From the NCBI GenBank assembly GCA_950097015.1, contig CATNEN010000029.1, positions 2,052,001 through 2,116,000 on the forward strand: a stretch of 64,000 nt of DNA. Direction: 5' to 3'. The notes under the pieces were generated by a model, which was given only the letters and a program-made list of their open reading frames with translations, had not been told where the DNA came from and did no database searches. The translations under genes were made by a program, and so were the position numbers. The first letter of the stretch is position 1. Each line of letters starts with the position of its first letter. The stretch comes from Macrostomum hystrix (Eukaryota; Platyhelminthes; Macrostomidae). Shown here piece after piece: positions 32,921 through 44,998 of this stretch.

Positions 32921-35074
32921 TCACTTCTTGTCCGGCAGGTTGGTCTTGAAGGTGCGCCGTAGCGGCTTGTGCGAGTAGAGCGGGTCCGAACTGTTGCCGT
33001 GCCACAGGTTCCAGCAGCTCGGGCAGAAGTAGCGAAAGCATTCAAAAGCGCGGCAGAAGTAGATGCCCGGTGACACGAAACAGTGATTGCACATGCTGTC
33101 CTCCAGGTAGGGGTCAATTTGGATCTGGAGAGGTGCAGGGGAAACGCAGGGCAATAGAAATTGCAACAAACCAAAGGCTGTCTACAGCTGTCCAGTCGGT
33201 GGACTAGGCAAGGACCACTAGGACTAGTAGGATAGAAAACTACGTTTCTTGGAGAAAAATTAGGAGGCTTCAAGCGAAAATGTGGTTTGAAGCGAATGTG
33301 GTTTCAAGCGAAAAAAATACATTACGGTGATAGGATAATTTTTAATTTTTCTGCACAAATTTAGAGGCAAAATCAGAAGCTCATCTTATGATAATTAATT
33401 TCCTTATTTGTAGTCCTCATTGTGTCCCCAGAGTGTGTCTCCTACCTTCTGGCTGTGTCCTGTGTCTTCTGGCTGTATCCCGTGTCGTCTGGATGTGTTT
33501 CATGCCCCCTGGATATATCGCTTGATAATTCATTTCCTTATTGATAGTTTTATCTATTTCTGTCGAGTTTTGGGTTAGAAAACATCAAATTCACTTTAGT
33601 TTTTTCCTCTTCTATTCATACTTTTCGATGTGCATAAAACTTTGAGTTATAATTGTATACTTAGACCCTACTTCAATCTGAGAAGGGGACACCTTTCTAT
33701 CTCCGTAGAGTTACTGTTTCTAAGAAACGTAGTTTTTGTCCTTCCACTCCTGCAGTATAAGGGATGGACAGATAGCGATCCGCAAAGCACTAGATGAATC
33801 ATGGAACCAGTTAAAAGAGCGAAGCGCCTTACCGTCTTGGTGAACTTGGTGGTGCGCACCTCCACGAAGTTGGCCTGCACGGCCTTCATGTAGGAGCGCT
33901 GGCTGGTGAAGGCCACCCGGCCGGAGCCGATGGGGTACTTGTACTTGTCTGTGTCCAGCGCAGCGAACGCCACGTTGCCGAACAGGTCGTTCATGATGGT
34001 GGCGAGCGCCTCGGCCGTGATCATGCCGTGCAGGGCGCCAATGAACACAGTGCGCTTGGCGTCCAGTCTGTGCGAGCCCTGCTTGGTGAACTGCGAGTCG
34101 TTGATGCACCAGGGAATCACCTGCACCTCCTTGGCCTTCATCTTGCTGCTGCTGATCTTAAAATAGTATTCGCCGATGTTGGTGGCGTCCCGGGTGCACT
34201 GCTTGAGAAGGTTGCGCACGGCCAGCTCTTGATCGAAGATGAGGTAGCAGTAGCCCCTTGGCGAGGACCTGATCTGGACGTTTGTGGCCTCGCGAGCCGG
34301 CCAGAGCACCTGGAGTGTGCCGAAGCGCAGGAAGGCCTGCTGCAGGTCCAGGTCACTGACGTCCCAGGGTACGCCTCCAAGGAAGACCTTGCGCGAGAAG
34401 ATGGCGTTCTTGTAGATGCGCACGGGCAGCTTGCCGGACCAGTGGTGATTGGCGTCGCAGATGGAGGCGGAGTTCCGGTAGAAGCTGGCCGCCTTCTCGA
34501 TCTCGTCGTCGCTGTTGGTCATCAGGTTGCGGTAGAGCGCCGCCATGGAGCTCACCTCGTCGTGGTAGTTGTTGGACTGGCCGCCCAATCCACCGCCACG
34601 AGCGCCAGATGCAGCCGCCGCTGCCAGGGCGAGCGAGGAGCTGACATCCATCTGCTGGTCCGCGGAGGTCACAGCTCGGAGCGACTGGTTGGCCGCGGCG
34701 GCTGCGGCGGCAGCAGCGGCTGCAGCGGCAGCAGCCGAAGGCGCTCCACTGGAGCCCGGAGCACCGGGTGGCTGCACACCTCCGCTGCCTCCTCCGGGAA
34801 GCAGATAGGAGTACTGGCTGCTCTGATTAAATAGCTTCAGAAGCTCCGCGCCGTAGGCCATCTGGGCCTCGTGTTGTCGCTTGATCTCTTCAAACCAAAA
34901 TGCCCGAAGAAGCTCCTGATTGACGCCTGTAGCTGCGGCCGCCCCTGGTGCCATCATCGGCGGCTGCTGCTGGTGCTGGCTGTACATGCCGACTGCCGGG
35001 TTGGCCAGCAGCTGGGCCAGTGCCGCCTGACTCTGCATCTGAGCCTTCTGTGCCTCGGTCAGTCCGCTAGCAGA

Positions 35075-35122
<48 letters not shown>

Positions 35123-35533
35123 GTGCTGCTGCTGCTGCTGCGAATGATGAGGAGACTGGTGCGACTGCTGGTGATGTTGCTGGGCGCTGTCAGCCTGGCT
35201 CACCGCTGCCTTCTGCTGCTGGCTATTTTCGCCGCCAAAGATCGAGTCAGATAGGTCAGTGCCGCTAGAGATGCCGCTGGAGTCCATTGGCTCCGAGCCC
35301 ATAGACGTATTGCCGCTCTTGCGCCCGCTGTGCTGCGAGCTGCGAATGGCGCGGAACCCAGCCGCCTCCAGATTGGTCTTGGGCGTCTGCATGGCCGAGG
35401 ACACCGAGGGTGAGTTAACCGCGCCCAGGTTCATGTTCTCATTGGTTGGCGTCGGCGTGAGACCCGTGCCCAGGCTCTGGATGCCGAACAGGGACTGCAG
35501 CGGGTTCGGGCTGGCATAGTGGTCGTGATGCAT
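32921..35533 (-). CDS. CPEB1: CPEB1-type cytoplasmic polyadenylation element-binding protein
   Basis: Binds U-rich elements in mRNA 3' UTRs and controls poly(A) tail length and translation, mainly in germ line and neurons. Exons on the minus strand are 35533-33833 and 33124-32921, GT-AG, phase 0; about 634 residues. The N-terminal region is low complexity, with a long poly-Gln run (about 132-154) and a poly-Ala run (about 267-282). Near residues 83-98, MDSSGISSGTDLSDSI resembles the regulatory DTSGFSSGSDHLSDLI region of vertebrate CPEB1. RRM1 begins KVFLGGVPWD (about 383) and RRM2 begins RTVFIGALHGM (about 496). The C-terminal zinc-binding ZZ-like module has CNHC, FFC-like YFC, and YFCPSCW, all cysteines present. 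WSGKLP and KEVQVIPW show CPEB1 rather than CPEB2-4 affinity. The ATG at 35533 lies 32 nt after a strong acceptor (TTTGCGCAG); an upstream coding exon remains possible because the frame stays open to that acceptor. Confidence 0.94.
33172..33218 (-). mobile_element. Remnant of SINE family-A core in CPEB intron
   Basis: On the minus strand, CCTAGTCCACCGACTGGACAG followed by CTGTAGACAGCC is similar to the core and flanking part of the family-A copy at 5700-5730. Only about 45 bp is recognisable. Confidence 0.4.
33405..33525. repeat. Detached copy of the 20-bp minisatellite edge, in CPEB intron
   Basis: GTGTGTCTCCTACCTTCTGG and the following roughly 90 bp match the left edge of the array at 30590-30722 in order, including idiosyncratic variants. 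It is therefore a copied segment rather than an independent array. Confidence 0.75.
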
Positions 35534-35565
35534 GGACCAGATGCTATTGTTGTTTATGTCGGAGC

Positions 35566-36256
35566 CTGCGCAAATTGCGTAGGGGGGAGGGGCGAGTTGG
35601 GTAGATGGTCGCGAAAAAAAACTTTGCTGCCGTCAGGATGGGAACCCGAGGGGCGTCTCTGTGAAGTTTCTAGCCTAAAATTTGGATAAAACGCATGAAA
35701 CTGACTGGATGGTTGATTTATCCTGGCAAAAAGGCACACAAAGTTCGCGCATACTTTCAAATTTCAGCGTCCCAGAGTCGGCCGTGGAGTCGCCAAGAGT
35801 GTGATCCAGAATCATGGAGTGAATTAGGCTGTTCAGTCCGCTATTATCTTTGCCTCTCTGCGGAACAAGTGGAGACAGACGGGAGAGCTGCTTTATTTCC
35901 TTCCGTTTCGTTTTTTTATTTTATAATAAAATGGCCAGCTTACTTACTAAACTGTTGCAAGATTTTGGATCGATAAATTATATTGCACTAAACGTTATAT
36001 ATAGTTAGGTTAGATCTATAATAATATAGCTCGCAATTAATAAGCCCCACTATGATCGAAGCGAATGAAAATAATTTTTCTTAACTTTTCTATTTCTACT
36101 GATTACTATCTAGAACAAAGGTACACTTTTTATTTAAGCATATAATGAAGTCATTTTCAAACATAAGATAGCATTGGTAATGCATACTTACATGCTGATC
36201 CATATCTAGCTCAATGCCTTGTCTGAGCAGAGCTTTCTTGTTTGATATCGCGGTAA
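35566..36256. other. Region upstream of the CPEB exon, no gene assigned
   Basis: Would hold CPEB 5' sequence if the gene extends further. On the minus strand a pyrimidine-rich acceptor ends at 35566. I found no upstream exon that would join in frame. Confidence 0.4.
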
Positions 36257-36457
36257 TTTAATTTAGAAAGTAGGCCTCTCTTATTACGAGCTGATCGCCT
36301 ATTATCCAACCTTCGAAAAGCCAGTCAGGCTCACGCACGGTCAGTTGATGCCGCTATTTATATGGCAAGGGTAAAGCTGAGTGGGCACTTTAAACCCACA
36401 CTCCTACAAAACATCCAGACAGAACGGGGGCGGCGTCCTTTGAAGGCCAGAGTGTGA
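36257..36457 (+). pseudogene. Coding-like fragment of unknown origin
   Basis: A 66-codon open stretch without its own ATG start reads protein-like in the middle: LLSNLRKASQAHARSVD, then AAIYMARVKLSGHFKPTLL, then QNIQTERGRRPLKARV and a stop. The following roughly 150 bp is GC-rich and non-coding. It could be a decayed retroelement gag piece or an exon remnant; I cannot identify a family. Confidence 0.25.
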
Positions 36458-39400
36458 GGGCAACGCTCCGCTCCAAACCCCCTAGAAGTTCGCACCTTGG
36501 CTCAAGCCAGTGACGCACACAACCTTAGCATAGCCGACACCCACCTCACGCTGCCCCCCTATCAAGGCTAAAATGTGGGGCCCAGACTAAAGCTTGTACA
36601 GATGTTGACTCTGTACAATCTGGGGGCGGGGTGTGGGGTTAAAAATCGATAAAATAATACTCTGCTTTTTACTCGGTCGCTACATTTCGTCTCCGAAGTG
36701 AAACCAATCACGACAGCTGCATAGGCTGCGTTGCATCATTTTGCTAAGCTTCTCTGCCTGCAGTCAGTCAAATTAAGCCGAAGTGGTAATACACGATGCG
36801 CATTCAGTTTTTATCGCGACTATAACGCAATTAGGTTCACCAAATATGATTACTTACATTTACAATAATAAGAAGTGTAAGTCAGTGTCACGGTATCTTT
36901 TATTTGGAGGGGGAGAGGTGACTAAAGTTCTTGTCAAGTGCGCAGCTCTTATGAATTATTTAATTGTAAAATTTTTGTTTAGCAGTTTAGAGGCGCGTTT
37001 CATTCTCATGCTACACACAGGGCATGGAGCCTATGGTGCGGAAAAGTCGTGCGAATCGTTCTTTTTTCTTGGCTTGCATTAAGAAGCAATATTACAGCAG
37101 TTTTCATTTCATTTTCATGTCATGATGTCTTGAACTCATAATGGGAGAAACGTACACTGCAGGCTTCGAATTCTTCCATATTAGCGACAGCAATAATATA
37201 TAGCAGCTTTCTTATAATGTTTTCATAAGAAGTAGTACATGCGATTGCGTATACGGCTGGGAAACAAAGTTCACTAAATATTTAACGAAAATTAACTTTT
37301 AAAGTATGTTATGGGATCATGCATATACACACTTTAGTTTCAGTACATGTCCTGATTAAGTGTATAATGTCCGAATCTCCGGCAAAAAAATCTTCAACCA
37401 GACCAGTTGCGGCTTGTGTAGATTTTCATGCGTTCGATCACAACTCTCGGTGAAAGTACACTATAAAACACATATTTGTGATTGTGATGTGGTCAAAAAG
37501 TAAAGCTTAGATGGAGACCATGAATGCCCCAGCTTCTAGTTAATTTGACGTCATTAATCTGACAACCCTTTTCTGGGCGACCCAGAAAAGAAGACCTGGG
37601 AGGCCAAAATCTGTGCCAAATGGCTGGAGAAATCATCTCCAAAGGCCTAAAGCAGTTAACAACTTTAAACGTCAGTGACAGTAAATTAGTACCACAGTTC
37701 TTTTTCCCAAGAAGTCGATCTCGACATTAAACACTAATTACACTATAGCTTGATCACCATCACAGTAGACCTGTGCAGTCGGCTAAAGTAGTAAATAGGC
37801 TTTAAAATCAAGGTTTTTAACTTAACGCACAAAGTATTCCTGAACTCAAACTAAGAAGTCCGGAAACTTCTTAGAAAAAAACATAAACAATTTTTTTTCA
37901 GAGTTACATAGATGGATTATACCAGCATCAACTATGTTAAACTTAAAAAAATAACTATGCATAACTACATCATGATGTCTAAAGCAAATTTCAAATTAAA
38001 TGCAATTCAAACCCATCTCGACTTCTTGGAATCTGATTGGATCATTGGAGCGTTCCCAGGGAGCCAGGCCTGGCGTGGTGTAATTTTATTGATAAACTTA
38101 GATTATATGAAACTAAGTTCGGTAAAACTTTAAGAAAGCAAACGTAGACATATTTTATATAGTTTGTACAGAATTTAATTTTGAGACTTCATTGTAAGCA
38201 TTTCTTTTATTTAGATAATATTTGCGAATATATACAAAAATCGAAGAATTAGATACAAAGATTGTATGTTTAATAACATACTTAGCCAGTTGGACTAAGT
38301 TGGACTGGGCTAGTTATACAATAAGTTTCACGGCGATAGCCGTGTAGGAGCAGGACAGCTATACACGAAGACTGCCACACCAAGACGGGTGGGGAGGGTG
38401 AATAGGAATGGCTGATGAACCCGACTAATGGTCTACTATTGCCTTATCGAGTAGTGTGGGGTTGGCAGGGTACTAGGTCCAGTTGTCTAGGACATTTTAC
38501 AGCTGGCAAGTTATTTAATTTCAAATTAAAATTCCATTTTGTTTTGATTTTAAACAATCCCCTGTTTTTTCCTGAAAAGCAAAGCAAAACCTATCCAATC
38601 CAGCCAATTAGAAAGGAAGAAATGTGGTAATATCCTATTATCCTTGGAGCCAGTTTGAGCTCCATAGGCCTATGTGACCATCATGTATGTGGAGTCTTGG
38701 TCATGTCATGTGCCACCAGCCCACCATAGCTAGCTATGGGCCTTTGTCTATGGTCATTCCAAAGGTTATTATGTATAGCTGTTCATATTAAAAATGGAGG
38801 TTAAGTGTTTTGCTAGTGCCAGATCTATTCAAATATAACAATTAGTATAGGCTTAATAACTAAAAATAGAAGTTGTCTTTGTCACTAATTAGGCCTAAAC
38901 ATTCAAAATATTATAAACTTGTTTTGTTTCTTATACTATGATAAGGGTATTGCTCAAATGGATTATCTTATCCTGTTTTACTGTTTTATTGTTTGTTTAT
39001 ATGCATTCAAGGTTTTTCTTGTGTAAATTGTGTGCAACTTGCACCCTAAAATCCTAATTTGCACCTAACTTTTGGGAATTAGATGCAAATCTTGCACCTG
39101 TTCTTTCTGAGGTGAGATGCAAAAGCAATTTTCAAATTTTAATCAATAAATATATATTATAAATTGCACTTATGGAATGTGAATAATCTTTTTTTTGTTT
39201 TAGATCTTATTTTGGGTATATATCATATATATGCAATCTGCACACAGACTTTTTAATTTGTAGCTAGATTTTGGGCTTAAGATACAAGCTTGCATCAGCT
39301 TTTTGATGAAAAATCTTGTGTTTCAGTATAGCTAGCTAAGTATACTTTTATAGGCTACATGTGTAATAAAAAGAAGAAATTCAATTTAATCATTTTTCCT

Positions 39401-39780
39401 TGGTAGGCAAACGTTTATTATATATTAGCTAAGCTAATACTAATTTATTGTTATTGCTTTTTGTCTTTTGGGTTTTTTGTCAATATAATATGGTAAAAAT
39501 ATCTATTATTTCTATATGGGGGTCCTGAACTTCAGTCTAGCTTATTAATTTTATATATGGCTGATAACTTAATCCTTCTATGGCTAAAAATAAAAGAAAA
39601 GCTGTTTAGCTAAGCATATATGACTTTTATCTAATAATCTCTATAACCTATACCCAATTTAAAGATTAGCTAGTCCACTATTCAAAAGAAGTAAGAAGCA
39701 AAAGGTTTGCTGGCAAAGGAGTAAGATAATTTAACAAACTTTCATTGACAATGCATGGTGCAACCAGACATTATGCAGAC
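36458..39780. other. Intergenic region between CPEB and SAM50
   Basis: Mostly AT-rich with no convincing exon, RNA gene or array on either strand. Short ORFs (for example 36783-37082 and 37912-38133) have AT-driven codon use unlike the confirmed genes and no domain signature. Confidence 0.5.
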
Positions 39781-39884
39781 TTTATAGGATGAGTCTGTAT
39801 CATTGGCTATTTCAGTGGTTTCGGCAGAAAGCAATTCACCAGCGTGTTAAAGAAGAGTTCAACAGCAGTTGCAGTGCAGCCAAC

Positions 39885-42800
39885 ATGCCAACAGCCAAGT
39901 TGAACCCGGACCCAGAGATGCGCGCCTTTGTTGAACGCGTCCACGTCAAGGGCCTGCGCAGAACCCAGGATCATTTGGTGCACTCGCAGGTGCGCAGCCT
40001 CCTGTCGGACCGGGTGGCCACGTGGGGCCAGCTGGTGCTGGAGATTCAGGCTGCCAAGCGTCGTCTGCAAGCTCTGGGTGTCTTCACCCGCGTCGATGTT
40101 ACCATAGATACAGCCAAGTCGCCTGCGGCGGAAAAATCTGGAATAAACAACGCCGCCTACGAAGTTGTGTTCGAAGTTCAGGTGAACTATGGGCCATATA
40201 ATATAGTGAAAACAATTAATAATTATAATTGGCAGGAAGGCTGCGGGCAATAACACATCATTTGGTGACACTAGAACCACAGTGAGCGAGGAGGCAATTC
40301 TGCTCGTTTCGCTGACTCTTGAGCACACACGCACACAGAGATACCGTTGTACATCTGCTCTGACTTTCTCATCTTCAGGCAGTGTACACTTTCACTGTCC
40401 CTTCGAGGCTGCGCCCCAAATGAATGTGGCCTCGCCGCGGAATCGAGCTCAGGGACCTTGTTGCGAGAGGCAAAGGCTTTAGACCGCTCTGCCACTCACC
40501 CCAGGTTTATTCTGGTATTCCGGTTCAAAATACAGGACAAATATTTTGCTAAGAAAATGGGTGGGTAATATAGTGTAATATAGGGTATATACTTAAACAG
40601 GCCAGTTAAATTTTCTTCATTAACCACACATATATCTAACAGGAGTGCAAGCAAATGCAGTACGGCGTGCGCACAATGGCTGGCATGGATGGCACCGTGT
40701 CCCTGGTGCTGAATGGCAACCTGCGCAACCTCACTGGCAACGCCGAGCGGCTGATCTTCGACTATCAGATTGGCACTCGGGACAGCAAGTCTCATTTTCT
40801 CACATTAGCCGCGCCTCTAGCCGCCTATCCGTTTGCGAAGGCCAGCGCCGGCCTAGTTAATAGCTGCGTTGATTACACCTGGGCAGCTGTTAAGGTGAGA
40901 CAATCACAGTCGGCTTATACATATACACAATCAGCTCAATACTGAGCTCACAATCAGCTCAATACGGAGCTCACAATCAGCTCAATACGGAGCTCACAAT
41001 CAGCTCAATACTGAGCTCACAATCAGCTCAATACTGAGCTCACAATCAGCTCAATACTGAGCTCACAATCAGCTCAATACTGAGCTCACAATCAGCTCAA
41101 TACTGAGCTCACAATCAGCTCAATACTGAGCTCACAATCAGCTCAATACTGAGCTCACAATCAGCTCAATACTGAGCTCACAATCAGCTCAATACTGAGC
41201 TCACAATCAGCTCAGTAAGAAGCTTTATTCATCCCTTTAAAGTCAGTTAAAGAAGACCAGTGTCTTCACTCCAGTGTTTAAACTCCTTGCTAAAACAATT
41301 TTCTCTGGCAGGAGAGCCACTCCAGCTGCTTCGCCAGCTTCTCGATGCCACTGGGCCCCACGGAGCAGCTGCTGCGAGCCGAGCTCAGCTGGCGTCAACT
41401 GTTAGCGGGCCAGGATGGTCGGGCCCCCCTAGCGGTTAGGGAACTGTGCGGCCATTCAGTTAAGTGCAGCGTTAAGCACGTCCTAGAGAGTGACAGTCGC
41501 GACAGCGCCACTGTGCCAATGAATGGAGGCCTGCTGAGGCTAACCAGTGAGCTAGCTGGCTTCGGCGGAGATGTTCGACACCTGCGACTCGGTGCCAAGT
41601 TGTCGCGCAGTTTGCCGCTGGCGCCTCTATTTCCAAACGCCTCTATCCACCTGACGGCCGCCTGTGGACGCGCTGTGCCAATGAACGGTGGCCGTATTCA
41701 CCTCGCTGACCGGTTCACCATTGGCGGCATGTCTAGCGGTTTGCGCGGCTTCGATATTAACAGCGTCGGGCCCAGCCAGCCGTGCGCGTCGGCTGCCGCA
41801 GCGGCGGCGCCTGCTTCGGGGTGGGTGATTTTTATAGCTAAATAAGTGTATTGCTGCGGCTGCATTTACAGTAGAAAGGGCACAAGCGTATTTCAAAAAA
41901 GCCACATTTTAACTTTTTACTACAATCTACAATAAATGATGCCTAGTCAAGTAGAAGTACACTTTTAACACGATAAATGATGCGCGTTTGACACAGTATG
42001 AAGGTTTGCTTTAGAACCAAGACTGTACACTTTCGACCCAGTTAGGGGGTCACTTAATTCGATCCACTCAAAGGATCCTCCGTCAAATAATTTAACTCAT
42101 TTTTTCGATACCCTGACAAAGTTAAACAACTATTGAATGTCGGAAGTGACTGTGACACCTAAGGAAGTCAGGTACTTCTAGCTTTGTTAACAGTAAGACT
42201 ACCAAGCCATTTTGCCGCCCGTTTTTATACCAATTTCCCTCCCCCAGAAATTTTTTTGACAGCGCCTGAATACTAACAGCGTTGAGTGGTTGGCAGACTA
42301 GGCTAGGGTGTCCTGTGGTTGAGCTGCGCCTAATAGTTATGCTTGATCAGTGAAATTGGAGAAATTCGCGTCGGGTTGTCCATAGTAGCATAGTCACCTT
42401 TTGTAGCCCTTGAAGGTCCAGCAGTCCGTCTAGATAGAGGTAGGTGACCACCGAAGACGGAGATGATGCAGGCACATTCGGGTGACGTGCTGATAAATTT
42501 TGAAGGCCGCACTGAGGCGCAGTGCTAATTCGTGTTATAGGGCTGTATGTAATACTCTAGCGCTTATGGAAAAAATCTTACATTCGTCCAGAATCACTGA
42601 ATATCTCGACGGTCTGAAGAGATGGCGACTTGATACTTGATTCAGAGGATACGCAACAAGGATACGCATCATTGAGTTTCGTGTGCTTGCATTGCTCCAT
42701 TCGGATGCAACAGAAAAATTGTCAGGGAAGGGGGAATTCCCCCTTGGTAGTTCTACTTTTAATAATATTTTTGTCATTTTTCGCTGCCTCTGTACCGCTT

Positions 42801-43237
42801 TTCGAGTGACTTCTCAAAATTATTTTAAGTGAACCAACCATCCTCATGAAACTTCTAGCGAGCAGCAGCAGCAGCCACCGCCAGGTGACGCCAGCTCCGA
42901 TCGTTGCTACCTTGGTGGCGAGTCGTTTTTCACCGCCGGCGCACACCTGTACTGCCCCCTGCCGCTAATTACCAGGCGAGGCAATTTCTTCGACTTATTC
43001 CGCTTGCACGCCTTCGCCAACGCCGGCTGTCTTGTTGCCAACGGCGGTGGCGACCATTGGAAGCTGCCGCATTTTCCTAGGGACGAAATCCGCTTAGCCT
43101 ACGGAGCGGGAATCCTGCTAGCTGTTGGCGGCCTGGCCAGATTCGAGCTCAATTACACTGTGCCCTACTCAGCTTGCCCCGGAGACAAACTGGTGCCCGG
43201 CGTCGGCCTGGGCATTCACGTCGACTCGCCATTCTGA
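39885..43237 (+). CDS. SAMM50: SAM50 / Tob55 outer-membrane beta-barrel assembly protein (4 exons)
   Basis: Central beta-barrel of the sorting and assembly machinery in the mitochondrial outer membrane, which inserts beta-barrel proteins. Exons are 39885-40181, 40643-40894, 41312-41820 and 42859-43237, GT-AG with phases 0, 0, 2; about 478 residues against 469 in human. The N-terminal POTRA domain spans roughly residues 18-99 (FVERVHVKGLRRTQDHLV, LQALGVFTRVDVTID). The barrel region includes TRDSKSHFLT, LADRFTIGGMSSGLRGF (the conserved RGF loop motif), YLGGESFFTAGAHLY, HAFANAGC, and the closing strands ending SPF. ATG 39885 was chosen because an acceptor-like TGCAG ends 5 nt upstream; an in-frame ATG at 39789 would add 32 residues that do not look conserved. 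Intron 1 holds a SINE-B and intron 2 a 23-bp array. Confidence 0.95.
40232..40503 (-). mobile_element. SINE family B in SAM50 intron 1
   Basis: The reverse complement shows the head (GAGTGGCAGAGCGGTCTAAA) and B box (AGCTCGATTCC) at the right, the family-B body, and a degenerate A/T tail at the left. Shortened in the middle relative to the copy at 29502. No clear target duplication. Confidence 0.8.
40918..41217. repeat. 23-bp array with a hairpin in each unit, SAM50 intron 2
   Basis: About 13 copies of a 23-bp unit, TCACAATCAGCTCAATACTG and AGC. Each unit contains AGCTCA-ATAC-TGAGCT, a 6-bp stem with a 4-nt loop. Two early units carry a C-to-G variant (ATACGG). Confidence 0.92.
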
Positions 43238-43372
43238 ATAGGCAGCGTAGAAAGAGAGACAGGTGCACTTTTCAATGGTGAATACCGGTTCTTAAGAGAT
43301 CCTCTGATTCGCCGAAATATATATTTAACATAAATACCGATCCGGTCTTTATCCATAGAACTAGCCGGTTGT

Positions 43373-43378
43373 AATAAA
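43373..43378 (+). terminator. Poly(A) signal for SAM50
   Basis: AATAAA 136 nt downstream of the stop codon, in a position suited to a short 3' UTR. Confidence 0.6.
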
Positions 43379-43429
43379 AAATTATTTTAATCCCTTGTTA
43401 ACATCGTTTCGACAAAATGCATTGTTTGC

Positions 43430-43890
43430 TAAAATATCCCATAGTGTCGTGATCCCTGATTCACGGGCCCTGCGTCTCCGAAATCCCTGCAAAATCCCAT
43501 TACGATCCCGGATTCTAGGAAATTCCATTTACTATAAATTTTAAATTCCCATTGTGATCCCTGATTCTAAGAAATCCCTTTTCACACAAAAAATATAATC
43601 CCATTGTGATCCCTGATTCTAAGAAATGCCTTTTCACACAAAAATATATAATCCCTTTGTGATCCCTGATTCTAAGAAATCCCATTTCACACAAAAATAT
43701 ATAATCCCATTGTGATCCCGGATTCTAGGAAATTCAGTTTCACTAAATATCCAAAATCCCATCATGGTGCCTGGTTTAGGGAATTCTGATTTCGCAAAAT
43801 CTCCATTTGTTTGTGATCCCCTCCCGAGAGTAGGAAATTCAGTTTCATCAAAATCCCCTCTCATGTGTGATCCCCAATTCTCACGTAAGT
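43430..43890. repeat. About 52-bp degenerate tandem repeat
   Basis: Eight or so copies of a unit with GATCCCTGATTCTAAGAAAT and CACACAAAAATATATAATCCC. More diverged than most arrays here. Located just downstream of SAM50. Confidence 0.85.
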
Positions 43891-44565
43891 CAAATTCGAC
43901 CCCTTCATGAATTTTTCATAAGCGCCCACTGAGGTATGTACTTTTATTAAATTCCGGCTTTTCGGCGAATAAGACGGAAATCTGACAAATCCGCGTTAAA
44001 TTCGGTTGCAGTTTCGGGTTTTTTATGTCGGAAAAAATCATAAATTATAACTAACTTGTTTACCGACTTCACTATGTGGACAATACGCTGTACTGATCAA
44101 AAGTACAAGTTTTTGTCTAAAATGAGTTCGAATTACAAAGTCTAGCTTCAAACAATGTTGTATGTTTTTGTGTAAAAGAAAATAATGGACGTTAGAAATT
44201 GAGTTGCTAGCACATTGCCAAGTTTATCAGGCTAATCTGATATGTTACAATTGGATTAATTGATTCGTAATTAATTATAGGATTGTAATGTACTCTAGCT
44301 CTCTCTTTTAGTTTATTATTTAAGCTGTTAGTCATAGTTTTAACAAATATATATTATATTGTAATAGAATCACGATTATTGTGAATTTATTAAGAACTTT
44401 CATCACTCTGATGCGCCCGTTCATGTTTGTTTGGCTTTACAGTTCTCAAACTCAACAGAAAGCTGGCAAGCATAAAACACTCCAGTTAATGCGCTTCTCG
44501 TTACTTTGTCATTTTGGTGGCTTGAAATTAATCCTATCATTCTAGTACCTAGTATCTAGTATACC
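43891..44565. other. AT-rich spacer
   Basis: Nothing recognised on either strand between the 52-bp repeat and the inverted array. Confidence 0.45.
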
Positions 44566-44998
44566 TGTATGATGACATACAGCTGTCATCATACTGAGCA
44601 TACAGCTGTCATCATACTGAGCATACAGCTGCCATCATACTGAGCATACTGCTGTCATCATACTGAGCATACAGCTGTCATCATATTGAGCATCATGATG
44701 ATGGCAGCTGTATGCTCAGTATGATGGCAGCTGTATGCTCAGTATGATGACAGCAGTATGCTCAGTATGATGACAGCTGTATGCTCAGTATGATGACAGC
44801 TGTATGCTCAGTATGATGACAGCTGTATGCTCAGTATGATGACAGCTGTATGCTCAGTATGATGACAGCTGTAGGCCTAGTATGATGACAGCTGTATGCT
44901 CAGTATGATGACAGCTGTAGGCCTAGTATGATGACAGCTGTATGCTCAGTATGATGACAGCTGTATGCTCAGTATGATGACAGCTGTAGGCCTAGTAA
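44566..44998. repeat. Inverted (head-to-head) 23-bp array
   Basis: Left arm (44566-44692): about five units in one orientation (CAGCTGTCATCATACTGAGCAT). Right arm (44699-44998): about 13 units in the opposite orientation (GATGACAGCTGTATGCTCAG). They meet at the near-palindrome GAGCATCATGATGATGG. The variants GGCAGC and ACAGCAG occur in both arms near the junction. The arms could fold into a hairpin of more than 100 bp. Confidence 0.93.

Noticed and set aside
39789-39884. Upstream in-frame ATG of SAM50
   Set aside because: Adds a basic 32-residue extension without similarity to SAM50 proteins; an acceptor-like site falls between it and the chosen ATG. Kept as an alternative only.
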